Positions 50,001-63,268 of a stretch of DNA of 64,000 nt are shown here, piece by piece (position 1 is the first letter of the stretch; the number at the start of each line of letters is the position of its first letter). The notes beneath the pieces are model-generated. The model saw nothing but the letters and a program-made list of their open reading frames with translations, searched no databases and had not been told where the DNA came from. This DNA comes from Gymnorhina tibicen. Taxonomy: Eukaryota; Chordata; Aves; Passeriformes; Artamidae. Position numbers and translations under genes: made by a program. The stretch spans positions 172,217-236,216 of the forward strand of contig VXAZ01007605.1 in assembly GCA_013399875.1 (NCBI GenBank). Direction: 5' to 3'.

Positions 50001-53000
50001 TTCCAAGGAAACCTGGGATTCGTGGAGAACGGGAAGCAGCACAAACTCGGAGCGTGCAAGTGAAACTCCTGACGTGGAGCTCGTTTTCTGGGAGCTGGTT
50101 CTGGATGCGGGACCAGGATGGGATGTTTCATCTGGTTTTGATCTCTCAAATGTCTTCTCTTCCTCCTCAATTTGTTCCTAATTAGGTTTCTTTACAGTTC
50201 CATGTTTTGTGGGGATTGTTTTGTCTGCTCCCTGACTTCTGACCTTTAAGAAAGAGAGGGTTACTTCCTCGGGGACGTTGTTTTCCTGGGATTTTCTTGG
50301 TTTATAATTAATCCTGGTTTTTAGGAAACCCCAACGCTTTCTCTCCTCATTTTGCACATCAGATCCTCCAAGAATTTGGCAGCGTTGAATCATTTCTGAC
50401 ACAATCCCTGTGCTCGCACCAAAAACCAAATCTTTGTTCCCTTTGCATTTCCGAGCTCGTTTTCCTTTGCATTTCCAAGGTTTTTTTTTTTTTCCCTTTG
50501 CGTTTCCAGGGTTTTTATTTCCTTTAAGAACCACACAAAGATTTATTTCAGAACTCCTTGTGTTGCTCTTTTTAATTTTATAGGAACTCCCTCAAATCTC
50601 TGATCCAGGCAGTGGAAGGCCCAGCTCAGCATGCTGCACCTGTTGGCTTTTAAAGCTGACTTGAATCTTCCTGATTTTTGCCTTCTTCCTGAGCTTTTCC
50701 TTGCTAAGATTGGAATGTTGATCCTTGATTGATCCTTGATTTCCCCTTTTTTCCCTCCCTTGTGTCTCCCTGAATTCTCTTTGCAGCCCTTTTTGTCTCC
50801 CAAGCTGCAGCCAGGATCTCTCTGCTCTGCAGAAATCGCCCAAACTCCTGCGATTTCTTAAATCACTGAATTATTTTGAAGTCTCTGGTGTGTTTTTCGT
50901 GGAAAGCTTCGTTTAGGAAATGAGGTTCCCCCCCAACAAAGCAAAGTTTGAGCCTTTAGTATTTAAAAATAAGGACACCTTTTTTTTGGAGACACCATCC
51001 GTGAAAAGATCCCTAAAAACACATTCAGTCAGCCTTGAATCATCTAAATCCTGCACTTTGTTCTTCTTTTATGGGCATCCATCTTCCAAAATATTGTCTT
51101 TTTGTCCAAGTGCTGATTTATGTTCCTGCCTGGGTTTTTAATGCCTTGTTCCGTGGCCGCTCTGCTGTGTAAAATGTCCACGTTTGATGCAGCTTTGGAG
51201 AGGAAACAGCCCAAAAAAAAGTCAGATCCCTTCTCCCTGAAGCGTTCTTGTGTTTTCTCTCCTCCGGGCCCTCCCCAAGAGCGAGGTCTCCTTTCCAATC
51301 TCCTGCTTCCCTGCGCGCGTTTGGAGTTTGGGAGAGCTGGGAGCTCTCCTGCCTGGAACCGCGGGTGGGGAGGGACCGGAGTCATCACTTCCCTGCTGTT
51401 GCCTGCACGTGTTCTGGGCACTTCTCTCTCTGCTGCAGGGAAATCATCTTTTTAACGGCACTGGGAACTTTTTCCCTGCTTCAAAACACCATTTTTCCTG
51501 GTGGGAAGAGGCTTGCTGAAGAGCTGGTTGTAAAACAACATTTCAGCTTGCGATAGCAGCCGCGGAGATTTTTACATCCCAAATCCGTTTCGCTTTCCTG
51601 TCGGTCACCTTTGTGCTTTAGGGTTGATTTTTGTGGCCTGATTTGCACGTGACTGGGTCTGCAGTTGTGGTAAAAATCTCGGCAGCCAGCGCTGCTCATC
51701 TGGACCACCATCAGAGGAGTTGGACACCTCTGACCGCTGAACAGCCACTGGGAACTTGGTGAATTAAGGGGAAGAAATAAGGGTGCCTGGCTTGGCAAAT
51801 CTGTGCCTGATGTTCTGGGGCTCTGCAGCCCAAACTCTTCCTGTCTGCCCCTGCCCTGCTTAGGTTGTTGCCTGTTTTCCACGTTTCCTCTGCAGCTGTG
51901 TTCTCTCCATGGAGGTGGTGGGGGCTCTGCCAGCATTTTCTGGCTGTTCCTTATCACACTGATTAAATGATCTGTTTGATCAGGAGGGAGAAGCATGGAA
52001 TGGTTTGGGATGCAGGGATTTAAAACTTATCCAGTCCCAGTCACAGGCAGGGACACCTTCCACTGTCCCAGGTTATTCCAGCCCGGCCTTGGGCACTGCC
52101 AGGGATCCAGGGGCAGCCACAGCTTCTCTGGGAATCTGTGCCAGGGCCTGCCCACCCTCCCAGGGAAGGATTCCTTCCCCATATCCCATCTAACCCTGCC
52201 CTCTGGCCGTTTGCAGAAGGGCTTTTCCTGCCCAAAATAAATCCCTTTTGGGGATGTTCTGTGTCCCAGCTCTGGAGCTCGGCCTGTTCCTCACGCTGCA
52301 CCTGAGCCTCCTGGCCTGAACCATCGATACCGCTTTTATTTCTCTTTGGATCGAGTGGCACCCTGGAATATCCCATGGATTAAATCAGATGGCACCCTGG
52401 AATATCCCGTGGGTTAGATCGAGTGTCACCCTGGAGTATCCCATGGGTTAAATCAAGTGGCACCCTGGAATATCCCGTGGGTTAGATCGAGTGGCACCCT
52501 GGAGTATCCCATGGATTAAATCAGATGGCACCCTGGAATATCCCGTGGATTCCACGGGAATAGTTGGAATTCCCAGCCAGGTGGATTTTCCCTGCCTGCA
52601 GTCCAGCCCCGAGCACACCCTGAGGGTCATTAAAATGCAGTCATGAGTGAAACATGGACTTTTCCTGAGGGACTCCCGGGTGCTTTTGCACTCCTGAGTT
52701 CAAGCACAGCTCTTGGTACGGGCACCCTGCAGACACGGCCGGGCCTTTATTTCCCTGGGAATCGCCTTGGGAAGGGCTGGGCTCAGGGTTAAATCCAGAG
52801 CGGGCTCCTTCTGCTGGCACCTGTGGAAGGGAACCTCGTGCACAGCAGCACGGGGGGATCTGAGCCCACCTCCCTCCGTGCCCGTCTCGGAGACACCACG
52901 CAGGGCTGTGGAGTTCTCTGAGCTCTTGCCGTTAAAAGTGAGAAGTCTCGAGGTCTTGAAAGCGCTTCTGATTCAGATTTTGGTGTTTTCCTCCCACGTG

Positions 53001-56000
53001 CTCTCTCCTTCATCTCAAATTGTTTCTACAAAACAAGTCAAAGCACTGGAAAAAAAAATAATTTTATTTAAAAAGAATGATGCCACAAGAGATGCAGTTC
53101 TGCACTTGGCTCTGTTAGAGCCTGCAGATTCCAGGGTTTCAGGGCTCTGGGCTCATTTGTAATGCAGAGGAAACTCCGGAGCTTTTCGGCTGTGCAAACC
53201 TGGGATTTTGTGGCTCCAGGCTTGAAACCATTTGTCCTGCAGGAGCAGCCCATATCCTGTTCTTTAGGTTCTATATACAACAGCTTAAGCCAGTCCTTCA
53301 CAGGATTAGGAGCCCATCTGAGAGTCAGATGGAAAGCCCAGTAAGTGGAAAAGTGGAAAAGATTCTTTTACTTTGCAGGGTAGGGAAAGGAAAATGAGAA
53401 TTTTAGAGATTCTTTAAGCTTTGTGCTGCAGAGGGAAAGCATCTGTGGCAGCCTTGGCTCGTTCAGTGCTGCACATCTGAATTTAGGAGCACTGGAGGTT
53501 TAGAGGCTGTTAAATGTTCAGAGAGTTCTGTTTGGATTTAGGGGGTTTGAACCTCATAGAATCAGAGAATCCTAAGGTGGTTTGGGTGGGAAGGACCTAA
53601 AAGTTCATTTAATTCCACCCCTGCCATGGGCAGGGACACCTTCCACTGTCCCCAGGTGCTCCAACCTGGCCTTGGGCACTTCCAGGGATCCAGGGGCAGC
53701 CACAGCTGCTCTGGGCACCCTGTGCCAGGGCCTGCCCACCCTCACAGCCAAAAATTCCTTCCCAATATCCCATCTAACCCATCCACTGTCAATTTAAAGC
53801 CATTCCCCCTTGTCCCGTCCATACAAAAATCCCTCTCTTTTTTAGATGGGCAAATACTGGACTTTTCAGGGGTTTTTTTTTTATTCTGCAGCCGTGAGGA
53901 TTAGGAATTTTTTGCTCTCAAGTGCTGGTGCTTTAGGAAAACCCAAACCCCTCAGAAGCTCACAATGAAATGGTGAAAGTGTGGAATAATCCAAGGCCCT
54001 CGGAGCAGCTGACAGTGCACAGCACTCCCAGTTAAATTCCCAGTTTTAAAGCCAGTCATGGAACACTTTGGCAACTTAGCACCGAGGGCTGCAAGGGGCA
54101 TCCTGTGGCTCTTAAAGTGCCTCAGTTCTGGGAGTGCCTTTGCAGAGGATTCTCATTTTGCGTTGTGGTTTTACTGGATTCGGATCAATTTTGAACTGAG
54201 CTTTGAAAGGGGTGATTTTTTTTTTCCTCTTTGTAGGGAGTTTTATGCAGTTTCCTGCTTCAGTAGGAGGCAGTTTTGTCCTCCTGCAGCCAGACCAATG
54301 TGGGGCACTGTGAGTGAGAAATAATCCTTGGTGCAGCTGCGGCTCTGGAGCGCCGGATCCTCCTTGGCTTGGCTGTAACAGTGCAGCCTCCACGCACCCC
54401 AGTGCAGGTGATAAAATTCCTGCTGGCATCTTTTACACCCAGGACTGTGCAGATGAACAGTTACCGGGTTTGGGGAATAAATTTTGCTGAAGTCCTGTCC
54501 CTGCACAGCTTTGGGGCTGTTTGCACAGGTACAGAGCCAGTTCAGAGCTGGAGGTGACCTCGTGTGTGGCACTGGGCGCGTCCTCTCCGGGTGCTCTGGA
54601 AAACCCAGGCTTGTGCTGATTTTTATCCCTTTTCCCCATCATTCCAGGCCACCTGTTTTACAAATTTGGCATCACAGAGTCGGACTGGTACCGCATCAAG
54701 CAGAGCATCGACTCCAAGTGCAGGACAGCCTGGAGGAGGAAGCAGCGAGGGCAGAGCCTGGCTGTGAAAAGCTTCTCCAGGAGAACACCTTCATCCTCCT
54801 CCTACAGTGGCTCAGGTAAAAACCAAACCTTCCCCCACCAAATAATCAATCCCAGTTGGCTTCCAAGATGCCTGAATGTTGATTTGGATGCCTGGCTTTG
54901 CTGAGGTGCTGAGAACGGGGAAGCCTGGAGTGGTTTGGGTGGGAAGGGGCCTCAAAGCTCATCCAGTGCCCCCCCTGCCACGGGCAGGGACACCTTCCCT
55001 ATCCCAGGTTATTCCAGCCTGGCCTTGGACACCCCCAGGGATCCAGGGGCAGCCGCAGCTTCTCTGGGCACCCTGTGCCAGGGCCTCCCCACCCTCACAA
55101 CCAAGAATTCCTGCCCAACATCTCCCCTGCCCCTACTTTCTATCCCCCCCACGGATCCAGCTCCCGCAGCTCTGTTTGTATTTCCACCACGCTCAGCTCT
55201 TTGAGCAGAGAGCCCAAATATCCCTGAAATTGTTGTTCCTAAGAGGAATCAAGTGACTAAACCCTTCCCAGGCGTTCCCACTGTTCAGTGGGACGTGCTA
55301 AGCGCTGTTCCTGCAGCCTTTTCCTCGGCAAACGTGAGATGGGCTGGAGGTGATTCCATGTCTCCATCCAGGTACGGGGTCTGAGTAACAACAACTGAAA
55401 AGCCCTGACCTCAGGAGTGTTCTCTGAGGACATTTCTGGCTCATGCTTTTAATATAAAGCAGTGTTCTGGGACATTTGTACATTAGATATTAAAACCAGG
55501 GCTTTGGCAGGCAGCCCAAAGAAAAGGAAGTCAGTTTATTTGCCTGCATAAAACTTTTGGTTGCATGTTAACACTAACCACTGTAGCTCATGCAAAGAAT
55601 GACAAAATCTGCTTTCAATGGAAAATTTCATGTGCTGGAGCAGGGAATCACATCCAAAAATCTCAGATTAAAACAGCTAATCAATGTAATGATAACCATA
55701 AGCCCTCCGTGTTGATGGGGTTTTTACTTTGAGTCTTTTAGCAATCAGTGTTTCAGGATAAAAAGGCAGCAGTAGGTGGGTGTTACAGCCTGTGCTCGTT
55801 AGCCTGTGCTCCTTGAGTGGTGCTGGGATTTATTATTCAAATTACTGGGCTTTTAATCTGTGTTGGAGGTTTGGAGACACCTGTGGGGAGATGGGAAACC
55901 CAGAGTTACTGGATTCCTGTCTCCTGCAGGATCCTAAGTTTGGGTGGGTTTCTCGTGGTTAAGCTGAGATTTTTTTCCCCCTCAGTTGCACCTTTGGATC

Positions 56001-59000
56001 AGATTTTGGGTTCCGGTGTTTCCCTCCTGTGTGTTCTCTCCTTTATTTCAAATTATTCCTACAAAAAAATTAAAGCACTGAAAAAACAAATTATTTTAAA
56101 AAATGATGCCACAAGAGATGCAGTTCTGCACCACAAGAGATGCAGTTCTGCACTTGGCTCTGTTAGAGCCTGCAGATTTCAGGGTTTCAGGGCTCTGGGC
56201 TCCTTTGTAATGCAGAGGAAACGATGGAGCTTCAGATTTTCCCCCTAAGTTCCACTGAATTGATTTGTAAAATGTTCCATGGGCGCAGAGACACCCGAAT
56301 TCACTCCTGGGCAACCTGGGCTGGGCAGGGCGTCCCTCCCAGCCCAAAGCATCCCAAACCTTTGGGCTTTCAGCAGGGAGAGACAGACACTGGGGGGATT
56401 CTGCAGGAGCCACCTCGGAATTTCGGGGGACGTCCAGGCTGCCTCATTTAACCCGAGTGGAGCTGGGTTCCTCCCCTGTTCCATCCATCCCCAAACTCCA
56501 AAAATCAGGAGTTTTTATGGCGTGGGCATCTCTCCACGTGCTGGTGCCTCATCCCACACATCCCGTGGTAGCAGGGAGGTGGCTGTGCCCCTGGGGAGGT
56601 GGCTGTGTCCCCGGGGAGGTGGCTGTGTCNNNNNNNNNNNNNNNNNNNNNNNNNNNNNNNNNNNNNNNNNNNNNNNNNNNNNNNNNNNNNNNNNNNNNNN
56701 NNNNNNNNNNNNNNNNNNNNNNNNNNNNNNNNNNNNNNNNNNNNNNNNNNNNNNNNNNNNNNNNNNNNNNNNNNNNNNNNNNNNNNNNNNNNNNNNNNNN
56801 NNNNNNNNNNNNNNNNNNNNNNNNNNNNNNNNNNNNNNNNNNNNNNNNNNNNNNNNNNNNNNNNNNNNNNNNNNNNNNNNNNNNNNNNNNNNNNNNNNNN
56901 NNNNNNNNNNNNNNNNNNNNNNNNNNNNNNNNNNNNNNNNNNNNNNNNNNNNNNNNNNNNNNNNNNNNNNNNNNNNNNNNNNNNNNNNNNNNNNNNNNNN
57001 NNNNNNNNNNNNNNNNNNNNNNNNNNNNNNNNNNNNNNNNNNNNNNNNNNNNNNNNNNNNNNNNNNNNNNNNNNNNNNNNNNNNNNNNNNNNNNNNNNNN
57101 NNNNNNNNNNNNNNNNNNNNNNNNNNNNNNNNNNNNNNNNNNNNNNNNNNNNNNNNNNNNNNNNNNNNNNNNNNNNNNNNNNNNNNNNNNNNNNNNNNNN
57201 NNNNNNNNNNNNNNNNNNNNNNNNNNNNNNNNNNNNNNNNNNNNNNNNNNNNNNNNNNNNNNNNNNNNNNNNNNNNNNNNNNNNNNNNNNNNNNNNNNNN
57301 NNNNNNNNNNNNNNNNNNNNNNNNNNNNNNNNNNNNNNNNNNNNNNNNNNNNNNNNNNNNNNNNNNNNNNNNNNNNNNNNNNNNNNNNNNNNNNNNNNNN
57401 NNGGAGAGGTGGCTGTGTCCCTGTGGTTGTGGCTGTGTCCCTGGGGTTGTGGCTGTGTCCCTGGGGAGGTGGCTCTGTCCCTGGGGTTGTGGCTGTGTCC
57501 CTGGGGAGGTGGCTGTGTCCCCGGGGAGGTGGCTCTGTCCCCGGGGAGGTGGCTCTGTCCCTGGGGTTGTGGCTGTGCCCCTGTGGTTGTGGCTCTGTCC
57601 CCGGGGAGGTGGCAGGGCTCTCTGGGCTGTGCAGCAGGAGCAGATCCAGGCAGGAATATGAAAAGCTGCCTTTGGTAACGTCCTGGGAAATGTTCCCGTG
57701 GATCCAGAGGCCTTGGTTAATTCTCTTTAAAATATTGCCCTCGCTCCGAGTGGCTTTGGCGGCGTTTTTCGGGAGGCTGGAGAGGTGGGGGAGGAATTCA
57801 GGGCCGTGAAGAACACAGACTTTATAAAACCTGAGCGCTCTGCAGAGCCAGGGGCGCTTTGAGAAGCTTCCTTTTCATCCCCAAACCCACCGGGAGTGGG
57901 ATTTCACCTGGAGGGAGAGGAGGAGGGGCGAGGAGAAACAGGACAGCGGGCAGGGAGGCTCCGTGAGCACCCAGGGAAAAGAAAGAGAAGGAAAATGTGG
58001 ATTCCCACATTTTTAAAAGGCAGCTGTGGCCTGCCAGGGCTGCAGTTCCACCTCTGGCCTCAGGTAACCCCCCGAGTGCTCTGCCTCTGTGCTTGGACAT
58101 CCCCGGGAGCCCTGGGTGCAATTCCAGCATCACCATTCCCAGGCATCTCTTGCTGACGGCCCCGCGCAGAGGAGGAGCAGAATTCCTGCTGCCAGCTCGC
58201 AGGAGCACTTCCTGAGCTATTCCCAAATGCTGCTCCCTGCAGTGCTGGAAACCCTTCCCTATCACTGGGAGGACCGGGATTTTCAGAGCTGTTTTTAGCA
58301 GCGGTTAATTTGCCTAATTAAAATCAATATAAATATGGCAGCCTGAAGCTCACTCGGCCGTGCCCTGGCTTTGGTTTCCCTGGCTCTGAGGAATTTGAGG
58401 GTGACTGAACACGGTACCAGGTTGTCACCATCCCTGGAGACATCAAAACCCACCTGGATGCAGCCCAAAGCCCCCAGTTCTGGTTGCCCGTGGCCTGAGG
58501 AAGGACACTGGATTAGGATAAAATCATCTCCAGAGGCCACTTCCAACCTCCTTTACGTGGGATTTAAACAGTTTTTAATGAATTGTTGCACACAGCATAA
58601 ATAATTCTGAATTATTTGCATCGCAGCGGGGCTGCTGCTCAAATCCACTCCCCTGCACTTGCTGGAAATGTCAGAGCTTGGAGGCTTTTCCTGCTTGTTG
58701 GGATTAGCACTTCCTGGAGCACGTGGCTTTGATTGGAGTGTGGTTGAAAGTGAGAACAGATTCCCCCTCTGCTGTGTTTATCACATGGGAAAATTCCCTC
58801 TGGAAGCGACAGCAGAGCAGGAGGCCGAGCCCACAGACCCTCCAAGGCTTTGGGCTCGGAGTTTGGTGTTCAAGGGGGATCAAGCTGCAGGGAAAACCAC
58901 GTCTGGGGAGCCTGGGGGAGAAAAACAAATGGATTTTCTTTATCCTTCACCCCCAGAGATATGCATTAAGATTTTTCTACATTGAGTTACTGCTAAGTTT

Positions 59001-59592
59001 AGGCAGAAGTTGGTTTTCCTGATTTTCCCTGGCTCTTTGCTTGAATCCATTGCCTTTTTTTTGGAAAGGAGGTGTTGATTGCCGTGGTTTGCTCTGCTCT
59101 TGGAGCCACCATTCCAGTACCTAAGGTGTGTTCTTCCCGTGTTTTTTCCCAATCAGAGACACCCACGTGGCTGCCACGATAATTCCACTGGATTTTCCTT
59201 TGGAAAGGGTTGGAGTCTGTGCAGGGAAGGCAGAAGGAAACGAGGGCTTTGGGAGGAGGATTAATTGAAAAGTGCCCTCTTCCTTCCTTTTCATTTCTCT
59301 TCAGATCGTTCCAGCTGTTATCACCGTTTTCCATGTTGGAATTTTTAATGAATCCCACCAAAAAAATCCAACGAAATAAAGAAAAAACCCAAATTTGGTT
59401 GTTGCAGTGAAGCCAAATTTAAATCTATTTATAGGTGACCATAGCAGAGGTCTGGGGTGGTTCCATCCAGGCTGTGGCTCCTCTTGCACCTCCAAAAAGC
59501 CCAATAATTTCTGTCCTCTGAAGCCAAAATTGACTTAAAAATCAAGGCTTTTGGGCCTTACAGTTAAAAATGTGTTTCAATATGTGCACATC

Positions 59593-59632
<40 letters not shown>

Positions 59633-62600
59633 ACCTGCTGTGGGTTTTACTTCTTTGATGATCTTTTATTGCATAACTCCACCAGAAAATAAATATCATA
59701 AATGGAGTCTGTATTTGCACGCTGTGGTTTGACTGAGGTCGAGGTGAATTCCACAGGGAGAGGCTGGGAAACCCGAAGGAAAGACCCAATCCTGAGGGAA
59801 TTCGTCCCTGGGGATCCCGAGGGAATCCCGCGGGGAGCCCTGCAGGAGCAGAGGAGCAGCAGTGGATTTTCTCAGCCAGCCCAACGAAAATGCTGGTTTG
59901 CAAATTAAAAAGCAGAGAAATGAATTGCATCAAATATTAGGCATAAAGTAACGGAAAAGGGAGAAAAAGCGGAAGAGGGGAGGATTTTTCCAGGATATCC
60001 ATTCCTTCCAGTGGCCACGACAAAGGCACTGGTATCCCAGCTGGAAAAAAATCCCATTTTTGTTGGGTTGGTGGGGCAGTTTTTATGCAAGGCTCAGGCT
60101 GGGATTTCTCAGTCCCACCTGGGATGGCACAGGGAGCGAGCAGGCTGCATTTGAGGAATTTTAAACAGTGCAGGGACCTGCTGGGATGGGAGGGATTAAA
60201 GGTGTGCGTCCAACAGGCAGCAAAAACGTGGATTTGTTGTGTTTCCCCCTCAGCTCCCGTGGAAATCCGTGGCTGGAATTCCGTGTTCCAGCTCCTCGGT
60301 GGGTCCAGAGCTGCCCGAGCTGTTAAACAGCTCAACTTTTCAGCAAATAAATAAATATTAACTCGGTGGTTTGGAGCTCCCAGTTCCCGTGCTCAGGCCG
60401 AAACCTCAGAATTCCCTCCTTGCCCAAACATTTGCAGACAGGAGGAGGGAAAAAAAACCCAACCCCTTAAATGGCTGATTTTATTAAAGAACATTCCCAT
60501 TAAAATATTTGAGTGGATGAAGCTCATTCCTGCCGAACTAACTGTGTGTTTTCAGAATAAATCTTGGGGTATTAAGTAGGGATATTAAAAATTAATTATT
60601 TCTGTCCTTTTTACTTGCCTTTTGCCTCTTCTGTTTAGAAGAATCCTTTCCCTGCAGCTGGAAAACCTCAAAATTGGATCCATGATGTGTCCAAAGCAAG
60701 TTTTTTACCCTCTGGAAATCCCACTGAGGTTTTCCTGGTGGTTTTTGTCCCTGCTGCATGAAGATAACTCCCATTTTTTAATGCTTAACGTTCCTTTTTC
60801 AGGAGCATTTCCACTATGCAGCGTGAGGTGCGTTTAAATTGAATTAAGTCAAGAAATCCACCTGTCACTTTGAGGTTCAAAACTTCAATTCCAGACCTCA
60901 CGCGTGTCCATGTGAATCACAGGGGATGGATCTTGGGACACAATTGGGATTTTCCCTTGATTTATCTGATAATTTCCATTTTTAGGCTAGGCAGGATGGG
61001 TTTTTAAAGGTGTCCTCGGGGTGCTGGTGGCAGAAATTGTTCTCAGCCTCTCAGGTGAACAAAAAAGGTTGAATTCCTTAGGAAATCTCTGTGGTTTTGT
61101 TCTGACGTGGCTTTTACAGCTGCAGAACCTGGGATTTAGGTTCCAAAAGGTGCTTTTTTTGGCACGGGAGCTGTCCCAGCCTTTGGAATTCTGTGGGATT
61201 TGAAGCAAATATCCAAATATTGCACGGGGATGTTGATGGGTGAACCATCTGCACCCACCGACTGCATTTGTTCCCCGGGGGTTTTAGGAACGGTTTGGGA
61301 TAAAATAAAGCTGGATTTTGGTCTCTTCTTTTCCAGAGGGATCCCAGAGCTCGGTGTCAGCTTCCAGTGAGATGCAGCAGAACCAGCCCCAGGCCCTGCA
61401 CTACGCCCTGGCCAACGCTCAGCAGGTCCAGATCCACCAGATCGGCGAGGACGGACAAGTCCAAGTAGTATGTCCTCAAGTTTTCCTAAATTCCTCCCTC
61501 CCACCCAGCCAGAACTCTGCTCCAGCTGCAGGGCAGCGTTTGATTCTTAAATCAGAACCTGCCATCACTTAAGGTTCCCAGAAAATAAACACTGGAGGCT
61601 TGCAGGGGGGGAAAAAAAATAAATGCGAGTTCTTTGACACAAAATTCAGGATTTCCTCCCGGAATCAGTGCAAATTGATGCACTTTGATTCTTGCACGGA
61701 GAATTCTCAATCTTTTCCTGGCTGTGTTCACTCACCCTGGGATTTACACTCGGAGGCAGCTCTGGTGGGGCTCCCACGGCAAAATCACGTTTATTTATTT
61801 GTTGTTCTGCAAAACCGCATTCTCGGGAGCCGAGTCCTTCCCGTGTGCCTTCGTTCAGCTCCGTGTCTGTCAGGGAAAGTCCTAAATATTGACATTTTTC
61901 GAGCCTGACACTCCCAGCACGGCTCAGGCCCCTGAAGAAAACACCTTCCCTTTAATTTTCACGCCCCACGGGGCACGACGAGGCTGGCTCGAGGCTCAGA
62001 TTATTTTTTAAAAGGCGTCCTCAGCGAAATAATTCCCGTTCTGCAGGGCCTGGGTGCAAATCTGCCTTTTCCACTTGGCTTTTGCCGTAACTTTTCCACG
62101 TTGTCCTGGGAATTTCTTTGTCTTTCGAATTCCGTGGAGATTTTAAAAGTGTTATTTTCTTCTGGATCTGTGGGGGAGATTTTAACTGATGGCCAAAAAA
62201 GTATTTTTCAAGTCTTGAAAGACAAGACAGAAAGGAAAACGATAGGAAATAGACGACTTTGAACAGAACAGATGGTTTGTTTATAGATGGAAGTGATAAA
62301 AGGTTGCCTCATTAAAAGATCTGGGCGTACTAATTATCCTTCAGATGGTGGAATCCAGGGAAAAAAACCCACTACAAACGGATCTTCTAAACGTTCCATC
62401 TTTTTTCTGGGAGCCCTGAGAGTTTGATGCGAAGGAGGGAAAGTGATTTTAATCTCCCCCTGGGCTGGGCAGTGTGCTATAATTTTCTATCCAGCCCCTA
62501 TTGTCAGAGGGACACTTTCAGTGTGGTTTTTCTCCCTATAAATAGCCAGTTTCCTTCCAGAGGAAATGAAACTGTTGGAAATAGAGGGATCCGTGTGTCT

Positions 62601-63208
62601 CTGAAAATCACAGGCAATTGTTCTTGTGTTATAAAATCGGAGGGGCCTTTGACAGAATTCCAAATGATTATCTTTCATCTCCTGCAGGCATATTAAAATG
62701 AACACAAAGCTTTATAAAACCTCGAGGAGGTTGTTTAGAATCCAATCTCCCCTCAGGTAAATCACGGTGGCTGGGCTGGGCAGGATGCACAAGGAATTCC
62801 AGCCACTCTTCTCCACGCTGGGAAGGAACGGGACCAGGCTGGAGCGGTGGGAATGGGCAGCAATACCAAATATTACAGGATTAAAGCCATCAGGGCACAT
62901 TCTCACCAAAATAAATGGGGGGAATTGTTGCAATTAATGATTTCCTGCCAAATCCCAGCAGCTCAGAGTCCTTGGCGTGGTCTGTGCTCCACCAGAGCTG
63001 CCTGAACGAGCAAAAATAGGTGGACAGCGAGATACCTTTGGAAATCTCACTCTTGGAGATATTTGGTGCTGCTGTGTCTGCCTTCAAACTGAGTTTTCCA
63101 GGTCTTTAAATTGAATTCATATTTGAGTCTACAAAGGAAGTCAGCCCTGGGCTTTGTGTGCCAGTCAAAAAGGCAATAGAAAATTACACTTCTTAAATGT
63201 TATTTATT

Positions 63209-63268
<60 letters not shown>

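Larger units (their letters stand above)
40451..54647 (+). other. BANP: BANP coding intron 6 (14.2 kb)
   Basis: GT-AG, phase 1. Holds CR1 copies (41.15, 44.84, 51.99, 53.56 kb), a possible relic at 45.97 kb, the 14-bp minisatellite at 48.1 kb, the 34-bp repeat at 52.35 kb and copy 1 of the duplicated element at 52.97 kb. The stretches 41.3-44.8, 46.1-48.1 and 48.6-51.9 kb show nothing I recognise. Confidence 0.9.
54816..61336 (+). other. BANP: BANP coding intron 7 (6.5 kb)
   Basis: GT-AG, phase 1. Holds CR1 copies at 54.92 and 58.42 kb, copy 2 of the duplicated element, the 20-bp minisatellite with its N gap, and an (AT)16 run. 59650-61330 shows no recognisable element. Confidence 0.9.

Noticed and set aside
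52713..53162. Frames of 149 and 143 codons in the duplicated elements sharing the NDATRDAVLH stretch
   Set aside because: Similarity is explained by the DNA duplication; the 22-bp insertion shifts the frame in copy 2, and no splice sites or known domain are seen.
56279..57809. Open frames of 450-460 codons
   Set aside because: Most of their length is the 773-base N gap plus a 20-bp minisatellite; they are not genes.
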